A stretch of 64,000 nucleotides of DNA from Marinilabiliaceae bacterium (GCA_009777175.1 WRMI01000007.1:1-64000), one strand, 5' to 3'. Shown: positions 39,059 to 50,777, counted from the first letter of the stretch. Numbers and translations are program-made. The notes: generated from the letters alone by a model not told the origin.

Positions 39059-42000
39059 TATTTATGTTGCCGCTTTTGCGGGCATCATATTTTTTTCTCC
39101 CAAACTCTATGCGCAGCCATCGGGTGGAGGCGCAGGAACTGAAGGCAATCCATACAAGATTGCAAATGCAACCCACATGCAGCAGTTCAAAGATTATGTG
39201 GACAACGGCAACACAACATATATTGGAGACAATATACATTGGGAGTTGACAACAAGTTTTTCGTGGAACGGAGGTAAAATTGGCGGTTATATTAATTACA
39301 TTCCCCGTTTTTTCAGAGGTTATTTCCACGGTAATGGACGTATCATTACATTGGGCTCTATTTCTTCGATGGATTACACAGGTTTTTTCGGCATGACCGA
39401 AAATGCGAGAATTAACGAACTGACCATAAACGGCAGTTACATTGACGGTAGCTCTTTTGTAGGTTGTCTGATTGGATATGCACAGGGGATTACTGAAATT
39501 ACAGATGTCCATGTAACAATGGGCACTATTTGTGATATTAGCAGCGTTTGTTGGGGTGGATTGATTGGTAGGTTAGCAGGCACCGCAACTACGATTACAA
39601 GAAGTTCAGTGAAAGTGCGAGTTAGGGCAAACACCTCTTCAACTGAAATTGAGTTCGGTGGATTAATCGGCAAAACAAGCAGTACTACAGTTACTATTAA
39701 AGATGCTATTGCAGATGTGGAGTTTAATGTTGGTTCCATGGCATTTATGGTAGGAGGAATAATAGGTGTCGTAGAAGGAGGTACTGTTAATCTGACAAGG
39801 GTTTATGCCCGAACAACAAATCTTGCAAGTCTCGGAATAGTGTTTATGAGAGGTAGCATGGTAGGGTATTTGGAATCAGGAAGGACCATTAATTACAATA
39901 CCTTTGTTTCTTCGCTATCAGCAACATCATCAAATGTGGTAGGCATGCCCGCCGGTACTGTTAATGGAAACGGGCTATATTTACGCTCAGCATGGACTAA
40001 CAATACAGAGGTTTACGATTTATTAGAACGTAGAAACGATAACAACGGTACCTATGCAACAAACCAGAAAGGAAATGAAGCCTGGGGTTATGGCGATGCA
40101 AATTCGCCGAAATTGGCAAGACGAGCGCAAAGTGGTAATAACAATAGTCGGCTTGATTATGTAGTCAGGGTTGTAGCAGGCTCGGGCATTTCTAATATTA
40201 CAGGAGACGCCGTAAGATACTCTGCTAGTGGCGTTTACTATTTGGATGGGAGAGACGGTTATTCATATCTAAATGAATATCCATACGTTACACCTTCGTT
40301 ATCACCAAATAATTACCAACGCAGGGAATATAATTTTTTACCTGATTATAATAGTACGTCATTAGGTTCAGGTACAATAGATAACGGCGGTCGATTGGCT
40401 ACACCCGTAAACGGAACTGTTACCGCAACCATTATCAACATTCCCTATCCTCAAAACCTAACAAGTACTTTTGACCAGTTTTCAAGAGATGTAAACCTTA
40501 ATTGGACTTACAACAATGCGCAGGGATTAACGGGCAGATTTTTTGTTTACAGACGCGAAACCGCTCCAACTGCGGGCGGTTGGGAAACGCCTGTTAGCGC
40601 AGGCAATGTTACAACGGGCGCATCGGTTGCTGCTAATGTTACATATACTTTGGGGTTAGAAGATTACAACAAAACTTTTGAATATATTGTAGGTTTTGTC
40701 GAAGGAACGGGTGGCGCGCCTGCTAATCCAACGAGTATTAACCAGTATCGCCGCGCTTCAACAACCTTAAACACAAATGAAACGCTTATTCAGGAATTTT
40801 TTGCTACGGGTATGGAAAACGACATTGAGGTTTCGTTCACCGCCGACAGTCGATTTCCTGCAACTACGGCATATTACTACAACATCGAACGCAGCGAAAA
40901 TGGCGGCGCTTTTCAGTCGTGGGTATCAAATCAGAGTTTTGACGGCAGAACTGCCCCTTACATACACACCGACAACTATCCTTCTTTGGCTTGTGACGCA
41001 TTTGTTTACCGTTTGGTAGTTTACGTATCGGGCGTTACGATTAACAGAGTTTCTGAAGAGGCGCGTATATCAGGCAGCACGCGGTTTGCGCAAAACGAGC
41101 CGTTTAAATCGTCAAAAGGCGAATATCCTAATTATGTCAGGCTTCAATGGAGAGTGGACCGTATGTCGGGTGGAAGTCCTGAAATATATCGCGTATTTAG
41201 GCGCGTCGCTAATACTAACGACCAATTTATTGAACTTGAAACAATTACAAGCAATGCCGCAACGGTTTATTGGAACGATAACAATGCGCTTACAGGCGTT
41301 TATTACGAATACAGGGTTGTACTTTATCAGAGTTGTAATAGCGAAGAAACCGAACTTGAAATTAAAACCGACATCGGCTTTACGCAGGCATTCGGAACAG
41401 TTTTAGGACGTGTTACTTACGGAACAGGAACTGCCGTTCCCGCTGTTAATCTGCTTGTTCGCCGTAATGATATGCAGCAGGGTGAAAGTCAATATTACTC
41501 TCTCAGGTCAATTGGAGGTGGTCAAAGGTTTGAATGGAAAGCATCTAATGATAGCTATTTCAATGATATATGGATTTCTAAACAATGGACATTGCAGTTT
41601 TGGGTAAACCCTGATGCTAATATTACAGGTACAAAAATTATTGGTTATATTGGTAGTTATCCAATCTATTTGAGCGCCGTTACGGGTGGTTATCAGGTAT
41701 ATGCAGGTTTTAACACGGCGCAAAGGTCTGAAATTATTACTCCTAACAAGTTTTCACACATTGTTTTAACAAGAAATAATAATGATATAACAATTTATAC
41801 TGTTTGCGACAATAATCCTGACGATATTTATATAGAGAGTATTACGTATAATTTCACAACTGCAACTCCCTTTATAACAGATGATTGTAAAATCAGTTTC
41901 GGGCATGAATTAAGCGGATATATTGATGAAGTTCGTTTTTGGGACCGTCCTTTGGCAGAAACGGAAATAACAAATGATTACAGTCGCCGCTTGGTTGGTA

Positions 42001-45000
42001 ATGAAAATGGATTGCGGGCATATTGGACTTTCGATGAAAATCTGCCCGGAAACGCTTTTGATATGTCCCGAATTGGTACGGTTTACAATGGAAATCACGC
42101 TACTACAAACACGTTGGCATTCCATACAAATGTACCGTCAGAGATATATCAACTTGCATTAAAAGGAATTACAGACGGCAATGGAAACTATCAAATTAGC
42201 GGTATTCCCTATTCGGGTGAAGGCACAAGTTATTCAATTGTACCCGACCTTGGAGTGCATGTTTTCAATCCTAATGAGCATTTAAGGTATATCAGTCCAA
42301 CTTCTATGGTGCATAATGGCACTGATTTTACTGATATTTCATCCTTTAAAGTGTCGGGTACGGTGCGATATGAGGGTGGTAATTATCCTGTTCAGGGATG
42401 TTCTTTTGAGATTGACGAGCAGCCTGTTACCCGTCCAAATGGGTCGTTATATACTTCTGAATTTGATGGTTCTTTTGAAATTAGCGTACCTATTGGCATT
42501 CATACAGTCCGTATTGTGAAACAGGGGCATACTTTTGTAAATGATGGTTTGTTGACAAACTCGACAGGTGATGACCTTAATTATAATGCGAATGTTCCGA
42601 ATGTTCAGTTTTGGAATAATACGCGCGTTAAACTGATTGGTCGTGTTGTGGGTGGTATGATTGAAGACGACAAGCCGCTTGCATTCGGTGAATCGATAAA
42701 CAATATTGGCGTTCAGGATATTATTTTGGAAAGCATACATCTTTTGACATACAGTTTTTCTACCGTTCCCGTTACTGAAACGGTTTATCACAATCAGGGA
42801 CAGTGGAAAAAGCCCGGCGGATTGTCTGAAGACCAAACTATTGTTACATATAATCCTGATAATGTTACAATTAGCGTAAGTCCCATAACGGGTGAATTTG
42901 TTGCGTGGGTATATCCCGAACCATATAATATTCGTAATATTTTGGTGCCTGCCGCCGGTGGAACTACCTTTGCTGTTTACGACAGATACGAAAATCTTAA
43001 CCTAAGCAATGCACCCGTTCCTGACGATTCTTTCTTAAAAATGAGCATCAGAACGTGGACTGATTCCTTAGAAATTACAGGACAGCCCGGTTCTTTGGAT
43101 TATTGGGAATATTTTGAAGTTTCTGATACGGTATATCATCATGCCGATTGGAAACATTTTTGGCAAGCAACGCCTACTTTTAGCGTTACGCAAGCAGTGA
43201 ACGACGAGCCTGTTGATTATTTTGGTGATATTTCTTTCCTTTTGAGAGATGATTTGACAGGTGAAAACGAAACGTTGCCTTTATGGAACGCAACAGACGG
43301 TTATTTTTTCGATATGCCGCTATTTACGCAGGGCAACGAATATACATTTTTATTCAACGGTTTTGAAGAATATGCAAATTATGCCGCAGACCCTAACGAG
43401 CCTGATATTGAACGCTATCCTGTTAAAGAAGGAAGAATAAATATGACTAATACTGTGCGTATTAATCCAACACCTGAAACGGTTGAAATGGACAATAACG
43501 GCGAAGCGGTTTACTCCTTTGTGGCGGGTGCGCCTAATTTAGCAACGGGCACCAATGACTTTTTTGCAACGCTCACAATTGGAGGTAGAAGTTATTATTG
43601 GAATATGGGGCAAGACCCTGTTGAAGTGTGGCATCTTGGTTCAAAAAGCACAGGTACAGACTTTATGACAACGGGTCCCGACCAAGTTGAAATTATTTTA
43701 AGAGACCCGCCCGGAACGTTCAGTAAATCATACATCGAAGCGGGAACAACCGTTACGTCCAAAAAAAGCAACAATATTGTGAACGGTATGAATCAGGCAA
43801 TGAACCTAACAACATCCTTAGGTCCGAAAATCATTACTTTTGCAGGATTAGGTGCGGGAGTTATTATGGAAAGTGAAGTTAAATTTGATATTAGCGCTGG
43901 TTTGAACGCCGAAGAACGGTGGTCGTCAGCGTCTGAATATCTTACCTCAACTACTTTTACAGAAAGGTTTGAAACATCCGACCATCCGTTGTATGTTGGG
44001 CATCACGGTGATGTTTTTATTGGAAATTCAACAAATATTCTTTACGGATTAACGAGGTCAATTACTATCATTAAAGATTATGAAAATCAGTTTGAGGAAG
44101 AAGAAGAGGGTGAAACTTTCTATGATAAAGATGATTATTCCATTGCGCCCGCTGTATCGTTGGCTTATGGGCAAACTTTTGATACTCGTTTTGCCTTTAC
44201 GCAGCACGATATTGAGGGTATTATGATTCCAAAGTGGTACGAAGCCCTTGAAGTTACGCTTTTACCTGTGGGTACGCCCGTTAATACCGCTGAAATTGAC
44301 GAACCTGTATATGTTTCTAAATTAGCGCACTCGCATAATAATTTTGGTAAATTAAATACAGACCAAATATTTGGTAATGAGGCTTCTACCCCCGATATGT
44401 TCCATGATGGTCCGAGTTACAAAATTTTCTTCCCCGATGAATTTGATATGGCTGATTTTAGAAATGATACGGTGATGTATTTCAACAATCAGATTAATAA
44501 TTGGACTGCCGTACTTATTCAAAATGAAAAGGAAAAAGTTGAGATGGAACGTCTTGGAAATTACAGTTTTGGCAGTGGAGTTACCGTTGAATATTCTAAA
44601 ACGGAATCAACCTCAAAAACTGTTTCATCAAGTTTCAATTGGATGTTAAATCCCACTGTTGGATTGGTTACAGGCGGCGAAGTGCTTGGCATTGGCATGG
44701 AACTTGAAATTTCTTTTGAATATGTTCACGAAGAGGAAACTTCACAGGAACAATCTTACGAAACCGTTGTTACATCGGGTTTTATACTTCAAGATGAAGG
44801 TGATGACGACCAAATTTCTGTTGATTATGGTATGACGGCATCGGGTACGTTAGCGTTTAAAACACGCGGTGGACGTACATCCTGTCCTTATGAAGCCGAA
44901 TTGGTTTCGCAATATTATGAACCCGGACAGCATATTTTGATGGAAGGAACAATGCAGATTGAAGTTCCAAAACTTAGTGTTGCAAGCGCTCCGCAGGTGC

Positions 45001-48000
45001 TTAACGTTCCTGCTAACAGAGATGCAACTTTCCTCCTTGCCCTTGAAAATGAAAGTGATACGGGTGAAGATGTATGGTTTCAACTTCTTGTGGATGAAGA
45101 GACAAATCCGGACGGCGCTATCCTCAAAATTGACGGTGGAATTATTGGTAACGGTCGTCATTTTATGGTTAGAGCGTATGAAACTCTTTATAAGACACTT
45201 ACAGTGAGCAAAGGTACTGCCGATGTATATGAAAATATTGCGTTACTGCTCGCTTCGCAATGTCAATTTGACCCAACTGACGGTATTTGGGAATCGATTG
45301 CCGACACTGCGTTTATTTCAGTAGAATTTATTCCTGCGTGCAGCAATGTAGCCATTTTGCAGCCTAACCAAAATTGGATTTTGAACGCCGACAGCCCAAC
45401 AAGCGACACGTTGTATGTTTCTATTGCAGATTTTGACGTTAATTTTCCAAATTTTGGCTGGATAAGATTAGAACAGAGGGCTGTTACATCGCCCAATTGG
45501 AGTACGTTAATGACATACTATCCGTCTCATTTATACCCGCAAGCACAAGGCGACAAAGAAGATATTGGCGACAGAATTGTCCTTATTTATCCTTGGAAAA
45601 CGCCTCCGTATGACGGCGCTCACGAAATTCGTGCTACTGCGGCATCCGTTAATGTTAATTCGCAAGGTCAAATCATTGAAATTCTTTCGACATATTCGAC
45701 TGATGCAGTTTTAGGTTACAGGGATATGAACCCGCCGAGACCGCTTGGCGCACCATCTCCCGCTGACGGAATTTTAACCGCTGGGGACGAAATTTCGATT
45801 ACTTTTAACGAAGATATTCAATCGGGTTTGCTAATTAAAGATAATTTCACTATTTCGGGTATATTAAATGCACAAGAATTAGCCGAACCAAACGTGGGAC
45901 TTGTTTTTAATGCTGACCAACATCATGCTAAAACGGAACTTCCAATTTTCGTAAACGGCTCATTTTCAATAGAAGCGTGGTATAAACGTAATGGAAATTC
46001 CGAAGGTACGCTATTTGCATTTGGCGCAAACGGAAACTATATTTCGTTAAGTTTCAGTGCATCAGGGCATGTTATTTTGAAAAATGGTAATGAAACTTAC
46101 ACTTCATCTCAATCTGTTTCATCTGACGATACTTGGAAATATATAGCAATGTGTTATGATAGAGACAATAACAGCGTTGCAGTATATCATTTTGAAGGCG
46201 TTATATCGCTAACTTTGTTTACTTCTCAAAGTTTGATTGCATTTCCTGAAACGCAAGGTAAACTTTATGTTGGTAACAATGATATTTTGGAAAGCGGCAT
46301 TAATTGTGCTGTTTCACAACTTCATTTTTATGGTATAAAACGTTTGTTGGCAGATGTTTCAGCAGATAAAAGTCTTACAAAATCGGGCAGAGAACACGGT
46401 TTAATTGGTTATTGGATTATGGACGAAGCCGAAGGAAATATTGCAGAAGACAAAGCACGCGCCCGTCATTTAACACATCAAGCGGAATGGTATGTTTATC
46501 CATCTGGTTATGCAAAAGTTACAAATGGCAACGTTTATTTTTCAATTCCCACTGCCACATATCCTTTGGATGCTTTCAGAGATTTTACTCTCGAATTTTG
46601 GTTTAGAAGTGAAAACAGTAATATTCAACCTGATAGAGTGTTGTTTTCTGCTGATAATGGCTATATTGCCATAACCGCAAACGGTGGTTTGGCGCTCTAT
46701 AAGCCTGACGGTACGTTAAATCAAGTTTTGACAACAATAAATGTTATTAATACACAATGGACTCACTTTGCAATGTCTGTAAGGCGCAACGGTAGCGTAA
46801 ATGTTTATATCAATGGTGAAAACAGGGCATCGTTTTCTGAAACGTTACTTGGTTCTTTTGCAAGTGGTTTCTTCTATTTTGGCGCAAAACTGACCAATAA
46901 CACTTATAGTCAATTCTTTACAGGTTATTATGATGAAATTCGTTTGTGGAATAGCGCTCTTTCACGAGAAAATGTTATACTCAACAAAAACAGTAAGTTA
47001 CACGGCAACGAATCAGGACTTCAGGCATATTATCCTTTTGAAAAATATGTCAGATTACAGAATGGTACAATTGAAGTTACGCCAACCAACGAAAATATGA
47101 CTGATAGTTATATTGCTTTGGGTACTGCATCGGGCTTTTCGACCACCGCAATGTCTGTTAAAGACGTGCGACCCGTTGAATATGTAGATTTCGATTTTGT
47201 GGCATCAAACAATAAGATTGTATTGACTATTTCGCCCGATTATTTTGCACTTGTTGAGGGTAATATCCTGAATATCAGCGTAGAAAATGTTCGTGATATG
47301 CGCAATAACCGCAGCAATACAGAACAATGGACTGCCTACGTAAGACGTAACGCACTGCAATGGGACAGCGACCCAATTTATCTTACAAAAGAGCAAAACG
47401 ATTTCTTAACTTTCACTGCAAAAATTGTGAACACAGGCGGCACAACGGTTAGTTATTCTGTTGAAAATCTGCCTTCTTGGTTAACTGTTTCAGCAGGAAT
47501 TGGGAATTTGCAACCTTTGCAAAGTCGTGAACTTAATTTTACTGTTTTTCAAGGTATAAACATTGGTAATTACGAAACTGCGGTTGGTTTAACAAGCGGA
47601 AACGGCGTTTTGGAAATTTTGCCCGTACAACTGAAAGTTACAGGCGAACGACCCGATTGGTACGTTAATCTAAATGATTTTGAAAATTCTATGAATATTA
47701 CAGGGCAAATAAAAATTGATGGTATGTTTCAAGAAGACCCTGACGATATTTTGGGTGCATTTATTGATGATTTGTGCGTGGGAGTTACCTCGCCAACATT
47801 TATGAGTTCTAATAATGCATATTTTACATTTGCAAATATTTATGGAAATGCGCAGCATAACAATAAACCATTGATTTTCAAACTGTGGGACGCCTCAACA
47901 GGACGTATCTATCCGCAAATTGAAACATCTATTAACGATATTCATTTTGCACCATCGACAATCATTGGAAACATTACTAACCCTGTGATTTTCAACGCCC

Positions 48001-49181
48001 TCGACATTACTGAACAAATTATTAATCTTAATCAAGGTTGGAATTGGATTTCGACAAATATATTAAATGAAAATCCGTCTATTATCAATCAAATGAAACA
48101 ATCTCTTATCACTTCTGGCGAACTGATTAAAGGACGAGACGCATTTATACAGCAACCTAATTGGGTTGGAAACCTTGCCGAAATATCCGAAAAAAGTATG
48201 TATTTGGTAAAAAATGTTCAAGCGCACGCTTTGGTACTGACAGGGCAGCCTGCAAACCCTGCAACAACTCCGATTAACATTAATCAAGGTTGGAATTGGA
48301 TTGGTTATGTTCCTGCGATTACGCTTCCCGTAAACAGCGCTTTAGCAGGAATTGACGCAAATATTGACGACCAAATTAAAGGACAAAACGGTTATGCAGT
48401 ATATTCAGGCTCAAACGGTTGGATGGGAACTTTAACATTTATGCAGTCGGGCAAAGGTTATATGTATTTTTCAAATAGCGGTACTTCGCAAACATTGATT
48501 TATCCATCAACAATACCGCAGGGAATAGAAGGAATGCCACAAATGGCTCCACCAAATAATACAACTATCGACTCAAAATGGGAAGTAAATATCTCCAACT
48601 ACTCCTCAACAATGACCATGACCGCAAGGGTAGTCCACGATGACGTAGAATTGGCAAGCGATGTGATTGAAATTGGCGCATTCAGCGGAGACGAATGTCG
48701 CGGAACAGCATTTTTGCAATATGTAGAAAGTCTGAACCGATATGTAGCGTTCCTAATGATTTACGGTAACGGCAACGAACCCATAAAACTAAAAGTTTTT
48801 GACCATGCCACCGAAACCGAACATATCGCCAACAACAGCACAATAAACTTCGCCTCCGATGCAATCTTTGGCAACCCAACAAACCCATATATGATAGGAT
48901 TAGGAACAACAGTAGTAGATATAAATGCGATAAATATGTCGCAATTAACTGTTTATCCAAATCCGACGAGTGGGGAGTTTTCAGTTTTCAGTTATCAGTT
49001 ATCAGAGGTAGGGGCGTATAACATACGCCAAATAGAGATATTTGATGCGGCAGGTCGCCTCGTTCACCGTGAACCGTTTACCGTGAACCGTGCAACCGTA
49101 GATATTGATATTTCGCATTTGGAAAATGGAGTCTATTTTTTACGTATTGAAAATGAAACCATTAAAATCGTAAAACGATAA
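39051..49181 (+). CDS. giant T9SS surface protein with LamG-like, Fn3-like, GLUG-like and GWNWI modules (ORF open from 38844; likely start at ATG 39051)
   Basis: signal peptide MSLIYVAAFAGIIFFSPKLYAQ at ATG 39051; LamG-like modules; INLNQGWNWIS / ININQGWNWIG; C-terminal LTVYPNPTSGEF...ENGVYFLRIENETIKIVKR. Confidence 0.85.
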   Translation: MSLIYVAAFAGIIFFSPKLYAQPSGGGAGTEGNPYKIANATHMQQFKDYVDNGNTTYIGDNIHWELTTSFSWNGGKIGGYINYIPRFFRGYFHGNGRIITLGSISSMDYTGFFGMTENARINELTINGSYIDGSSFVGCLIGYAQGITEITDVHVTMGTICDISSVCWGGLIGRLAGTATTITRSSVKVRVRANTSSTEIEFGGLIGKTSSTTVTIKDAIADVEFNVGSMAFMVGGIIGVVEGGTVNLTRVYARTTNLASLGIVFMRGSMVGYLESGRTINYNTFVSSLSATSSNVVGMPAGTVNGNGLYLRSAWTNNTEVYDLLERRNDNNGTYATNQKGNEAWGYGDANSPKLARRAQSGNNNSRLDYVVRVVAGSGISNITGDAVRYSASGVYYLDGRDGYSYLNEYPYVTPSLSPNNYQRREYNFLPDYNSTSLGSGTIDNGGRLATPVNGTVTATIINIPYPQNLTSTFDQFSRDVNLNWTYNNAQGLTGRFFVYRRETAPTAGGWETPVSAGNVTTGASVAANVTYTLGLEDYNKTFEYIVGFVEGTGGAPANPTSINQYRRASTTLNTNETLIQEFFATGMENDIEVSFTADSRFPATTAYYYNIERSENGGAFQSWVSNQSFDGRTAPYIHTDNYPSLACDAFVYRLVVYVSGVTINRVSEEARISGSTRFAQNEPFKSSKGEYPNYVRLQWRVDRMSGGSPEIYRVFRRVANTNDQFIELETITSNAATVYWNDNNALTGVYYEYRVVLYQSCNSEETELEIKTDIGFTQAFGTVLGRVTYGTGTAVPAVNLLVRRNDMQQGESQYYSLRSIGGGQRFEWKASNDSYFNDIWISKQWTLQFWVNPDANITGTKIIGYIGSYPIYLSAVTGGYQVYAGFNTAQRSEIITPNKFSHIVLTRNNNDITIYTVCDNNPDDIYIESITYNFTTATPFITDDCKISFGHELSGYIDEVRFWDRPLAETEITNDYSRRLVGNENGLRAYWTFDENLPGNAFDMSRIGTVYNGNHATTNTLAFHTNVPSEIYQLALKGITDGNGNYQISGIPYSGEGTSYSIVPDLGVHVFNPNEHLRYISPTSMVHNGTDFTDISSFKVSGTVRYEGGNYPVQGCSFEIDEQPVTRPNGSLYTSEFDGSFEISVPIGIHTVRIVKQGHTFVNDGLLTNSTGDDLNYNANVPNVQFWNNTRVKLIGRVVGGMIEDDKPLAFGESINNIGVQDIILESIHLLTYSFSTVPVTETVYHNQGQWKKPGGLSEDQTIVTYNPDNVTISVSPITGEFVAWVYPEPYNIRNILVPAAGGTTFAVYDRYENLNLSNAPVPDDSFLKMSIRTWTDSLEITGQPGSLDYWEYFEVSDTVYHHADWKHFWQATPTFSVTQAVNDEPVDYFGDISFLLRDDLTGENETLPLWNATDGYFFDMPLFTQGNEYTFLFNGFEEYANYAADPNEPDIERYPVKEGRINMTNTVRINPTPETVEMDNNGEAVYSFVAGAPNLATGTNDFFATLTIGGRSYYWNMGQDPVEVWHLGSKSTGTDFMTTGPDQVEIILRDPPGTFSKSYIEAGTTVTSKKSNNIVNGMNQAMNLTTSLGPKIITFAGLGAGVIMESEVKFDISAGLNAEERWSSASEYLTSTTFTERFETSDHPLYVGHHGDVFIGNSTNILYGLTRSITIIKDYENQFEEEEEGETFYDKDDYSIAPAVSLAYGQTFDTRFAFTQHDIEGIMIPKWYEALEVTLLPVGTPVNTAEIDEPVYVSKLAHSHNNFGKLNTDQIFGNEASTPDMFHDGPSYKIFFPDEFDMADFRNDTVMYFNNQINNWTAVLIQNEKEKVEMERLGNYSFGSGVTVEYSKTESTSKTVSSSFNWMLNPTVGLVTGGEVLGIGMELEISFEYVHEEETSQEQSYETVVTSGFILQDEGDDDQISVDYGMTASGTLAFKTRGGRTSCPYEAELVSQYYEPGQHILMEGTMQIEVPKLSVASAPQVLNVPANRDATFLLALENESDTGEDVWFQLLVDEETNPDGAILKIDGGIIGNGRHFMVRAYETLYKTLTVSKGTADVYENIALLLASQCQFDPTDGIWESIADTAFISVEFIPACSNVAILQPNQNWILNADSPTSDTLYVSIADFDVNFPNFGWIRLEQRAVTSPNWSTLMTYYPSHLYPQAQGDKEDIGDRIVLIYPWKTPPYDGAHEIRATAASVNVNSQGQIIEILSTYSTDAVLGYRDMNPPRPLGAPSPADGILTAGDEISITFNEDIQSGLLIKDNFTISGILNAQELAEPNVGLVFNADQHHAKTELPIFVNGSFSIEAWYKRNGNSEGTLFAFGANGNYISLSFSASGHVILKNGNETYTSSQSVSSDDTWKYIAMCYDRDNNSVAVYHFEGVISLTLFTSQSLIAFPETQGKLYVGNNDILESGINCAVSQLHFYGIKRLLADVSADKSLTKSGREHGLIGYWIMDEAEGNIAEDKARARHLTHQAEWYVYPSGYAKVTNGNVYFSIPTATYPLDAFRDFTLEFWFRSENSNIQPDRVLFSADNGYIAITANGGLALYKPDGTLNQVLTTINVINTQWTHFAMSVRRNGSVNVYINGENRASFSETLLGSFASGFFYFGAKLTNNTYSQFFTGYYDEIRLWNSALSRENVILNKNSKLHGNESGLQAYYPFEKYVRLQNGTIEVTPTNENMTDSYIALGTASGFSTTAMSVKDVRPVEYVDFDFVASNNKIVLTISPDYFALVEGNILNISVENVRDMRNNRSNTEQWTAYVRRNALQWDSDPIYLTKEQNDFLTFTAKIVNTGGTTVSYSVENLPSWLTVSAGIGNLQPLQSRELNFTVFQGINIGNYETAVGLTSGNGVLEILPVQLKVTGERPDWYVNLNDFENSMNITGQIKIDGMFQEDPDDILGAFIDDLCVGVTSPTFMSSNNAYFTFANIYGNAQHNNKPLIFKLWDASTGRIYPQIETSINDIHFAPSTIIGNITNPVIFNALDITEQIINLNQGWNWISTNILNENPSIINQMKQSLITSGELIKGRDAFIQQPNWVGNLAEISEKSMYLVKNVQAHALVLTGQPANPATTPININQGWNWIGYVPAITLPVNSALAGIDANIDDQIKGQNGYAVYSGSNGWMGTLTFMQSGKGYMYFSNSGTSQTLIYPSTIPQGIEGMPQMAPPNNTTIDSKWEVNISNYSSTMTMTARVVHDDVELASDVIEIGAFSGDECRGTAFLQYVESLNRYVAFLMIYGNGNEPIKLKVFDHATETEHIANNSTINFASDAIFGNPTNPYMIGLGTTVVDINAINMSQLTVYPNPTSGEFSVFSYQLSEVGAYNIRQIEIFDAAGRLVHREPFTVNRATVDIDISHLENGVYFLRIENETIKIVKR

Positions 49182-49321
49182 CCTTTGTGCGACTTTGTGA
49201 AAATCCTTTGTGCGACTTCGTGGTAGAATCTTTAAACCACAAAGGAACACAAAGGTTTCACAAAGAACACAAAGGAAATCGTGCTAATTAGTGTAGTTAG
49301 TGGCTAATAAATAATAATAAA

Positions 49322-49348
49322 GTCGCCTCGGTTATGGGGCGGCTTTTT
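49322..49348 (+). terminator. rho-independent terminator (copy B of duplicated module)
   Basis: gtcgcctcggttatggggcggc + ttttt; flanks match 4736-4811. Confidence 0.65.
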
Positions 49349-49552
49349 GTTTGGAAATAACCTCCTTTGCGACTTTGCGTCCTCAACTTTGCGACTTTGC
49401 GTTAAAAATTTCATACCACAAAGTACACAAAGGTTTCACAAAGAACACAAAGAAAAAGTAATGAGATTTGAGTATCAAGTAATAAGATTGTAGATATGGT
49501 ACATCTTGTCCCTACTATATTCTAAAAAAATCCACGAATCCCATAAGTTTAA

Positions 49553-49642
49553 ACCCCACAACCTCCATACACCTCACACTGCAGCACTCGGTACGAGTGC
49601 CACGTAGATAACCCCGAGTTAGCGTAAGCGCAACTCGGGGTA
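49553..49642. repeat. dispersed palindromic element (ACTCGGTACGAGT family)
   Basis: gcagcactcggtacgagtgccacgtagataaccccgagttagcgtaagcgcaactcgggg. Confidence 0.85.
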
Positions 49643-49835
49643 CAACCCACCTGCGAAATTAGAGTTACGTACAAAAACAAAAACCACTTTGCGCTCTTTG
49701 TGTCCTCAACTTTGCGACTTTGCATTAAATATCTTGGAATAATGCAGTCTAAGTCTATATCCTTATTTTTTCTACAAAATAAATTTTTTTATAATAAAAC
49801 ATCTATTTCTGAGTATGTAATTCAAAAAATTTATC

Positions 49836-49843
49836 TAATTTTG
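49836..49843 (+). promoter_or_regulatory. -7 element (TAATTTTG)
   Basis: upstream of nucleoside phosphorylase. Confidence 0.6.
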
Positions 49844-49900
49844 CGCCGTTAAATTTTAATTATAGCACTTAAAATACAAATATCTATTAAACCCATATTT

Positions 49901-50773
49901 ATGAGAATAGCAGAATCAGAATTAATAATAAATCCGGATGGCTCGATATTTCATCTTAATATGAAGCCATACGAGTTGGCTTCTAATGTAATATTAGTAG
50001 GCGATCCGGATAGAGTGAAAATGATATCTTCATATTTCGAAGATATTCTTTTTGAAGGTAAAAATCGCGAATTTGTTTGGAAAACAGGTCTTTACAAAAA
50101 AAGACATTTTACGGTACTTTCAACCGGAATTGGTACTGACAATATCGATATCGTTCTTACCGAAATTGACGCTTTAGTGAACGTCGATTTTGAATCACGT
50201 ACAATTAAGAAAGAAAAAAAATCGCTTAATTTTGTTAGAATTGGGACATCCGGCGCATTGCAGGAAAATATTCCCGTTGATAGTTGGCTAATTTCTGAAA
50301 AAGCTATTGGCTTTGATGGTCTTTTAAACTATTATGACGGTAGAAATAATGTTTGTGATTTAGAATTCGAGCAAAATTTCACTCAGTCAGTTAATTGGAA
50401 CGAAAAACTTCCAGCTCCTTATGTTATTGATGCTGACAAGAGCTTGATTTCGAAACTTATTTCAAACAAAACAATTAAAGGGGTTACAATTTCGGCTTCC
50501 GGTTTTTACGGACCACAGGGAAGAGTAGTTAGAATACCACTCGCACAGCCTAACTTGAACAATAATATCTCAAGTTTTGAACACAAAGGAATGAAAATTA
50601 CTAATTATGAAATGGAATGTTCCGCAATATACGGACTTTCAGCATTATTAGGACATAAAGCAGCAACTATTTGTCTGATTATTGCAAACCGTTTAGCAGG
50701 TACATTCAGCAAAAACTACAAAAGTGAAATGAAAAAATTAGTAGAACACGTTTTAAATTCTTTTGATCAATAA
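49901..50773 (+). CDS. nucleoside phosphorylase (uridine phosphorylase-like)
   Basis: VILVGDPDRVKMIS, LSTGIGTDNIDIVLTEIDAL, TNYEMECSAIYGLSALLGH. Confidence 0.88.
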   Translation: MRIAESELIINPDGSIFHLNMKPYELASNVILVGDPDRVKMISSYFEDILFEGKNREFVWKTGLYKKRHFTVLSTGIGTDNIDIVLTEIDALVNVDFESRTIKKEKKSLNFVRIGTSGALQENIPVDSWLISEKAIGFDGLLNYYDGRNNVCDLEFEQNFTQSVNWNEKLPAPYVIDADKSLISKLISNKTIKGVTISASGFYGPQGRVVRIPLAQPNLNNNISSFEHKGMKITNYEMECSAIYGLSALLGHKAATICLIIANRLAGTFSKNYKSEMKKLVEHVLNSFDQ

Positions 50774-50777
50774 AGTA

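Noticed and set aside
38820-39512. 230-aa minus-strand ORF with RDVRPYVF repeats
   Set aside because: Palindromic 24-nt ladder keeps both strands open; remainder is antisense to the surface-protein gene.
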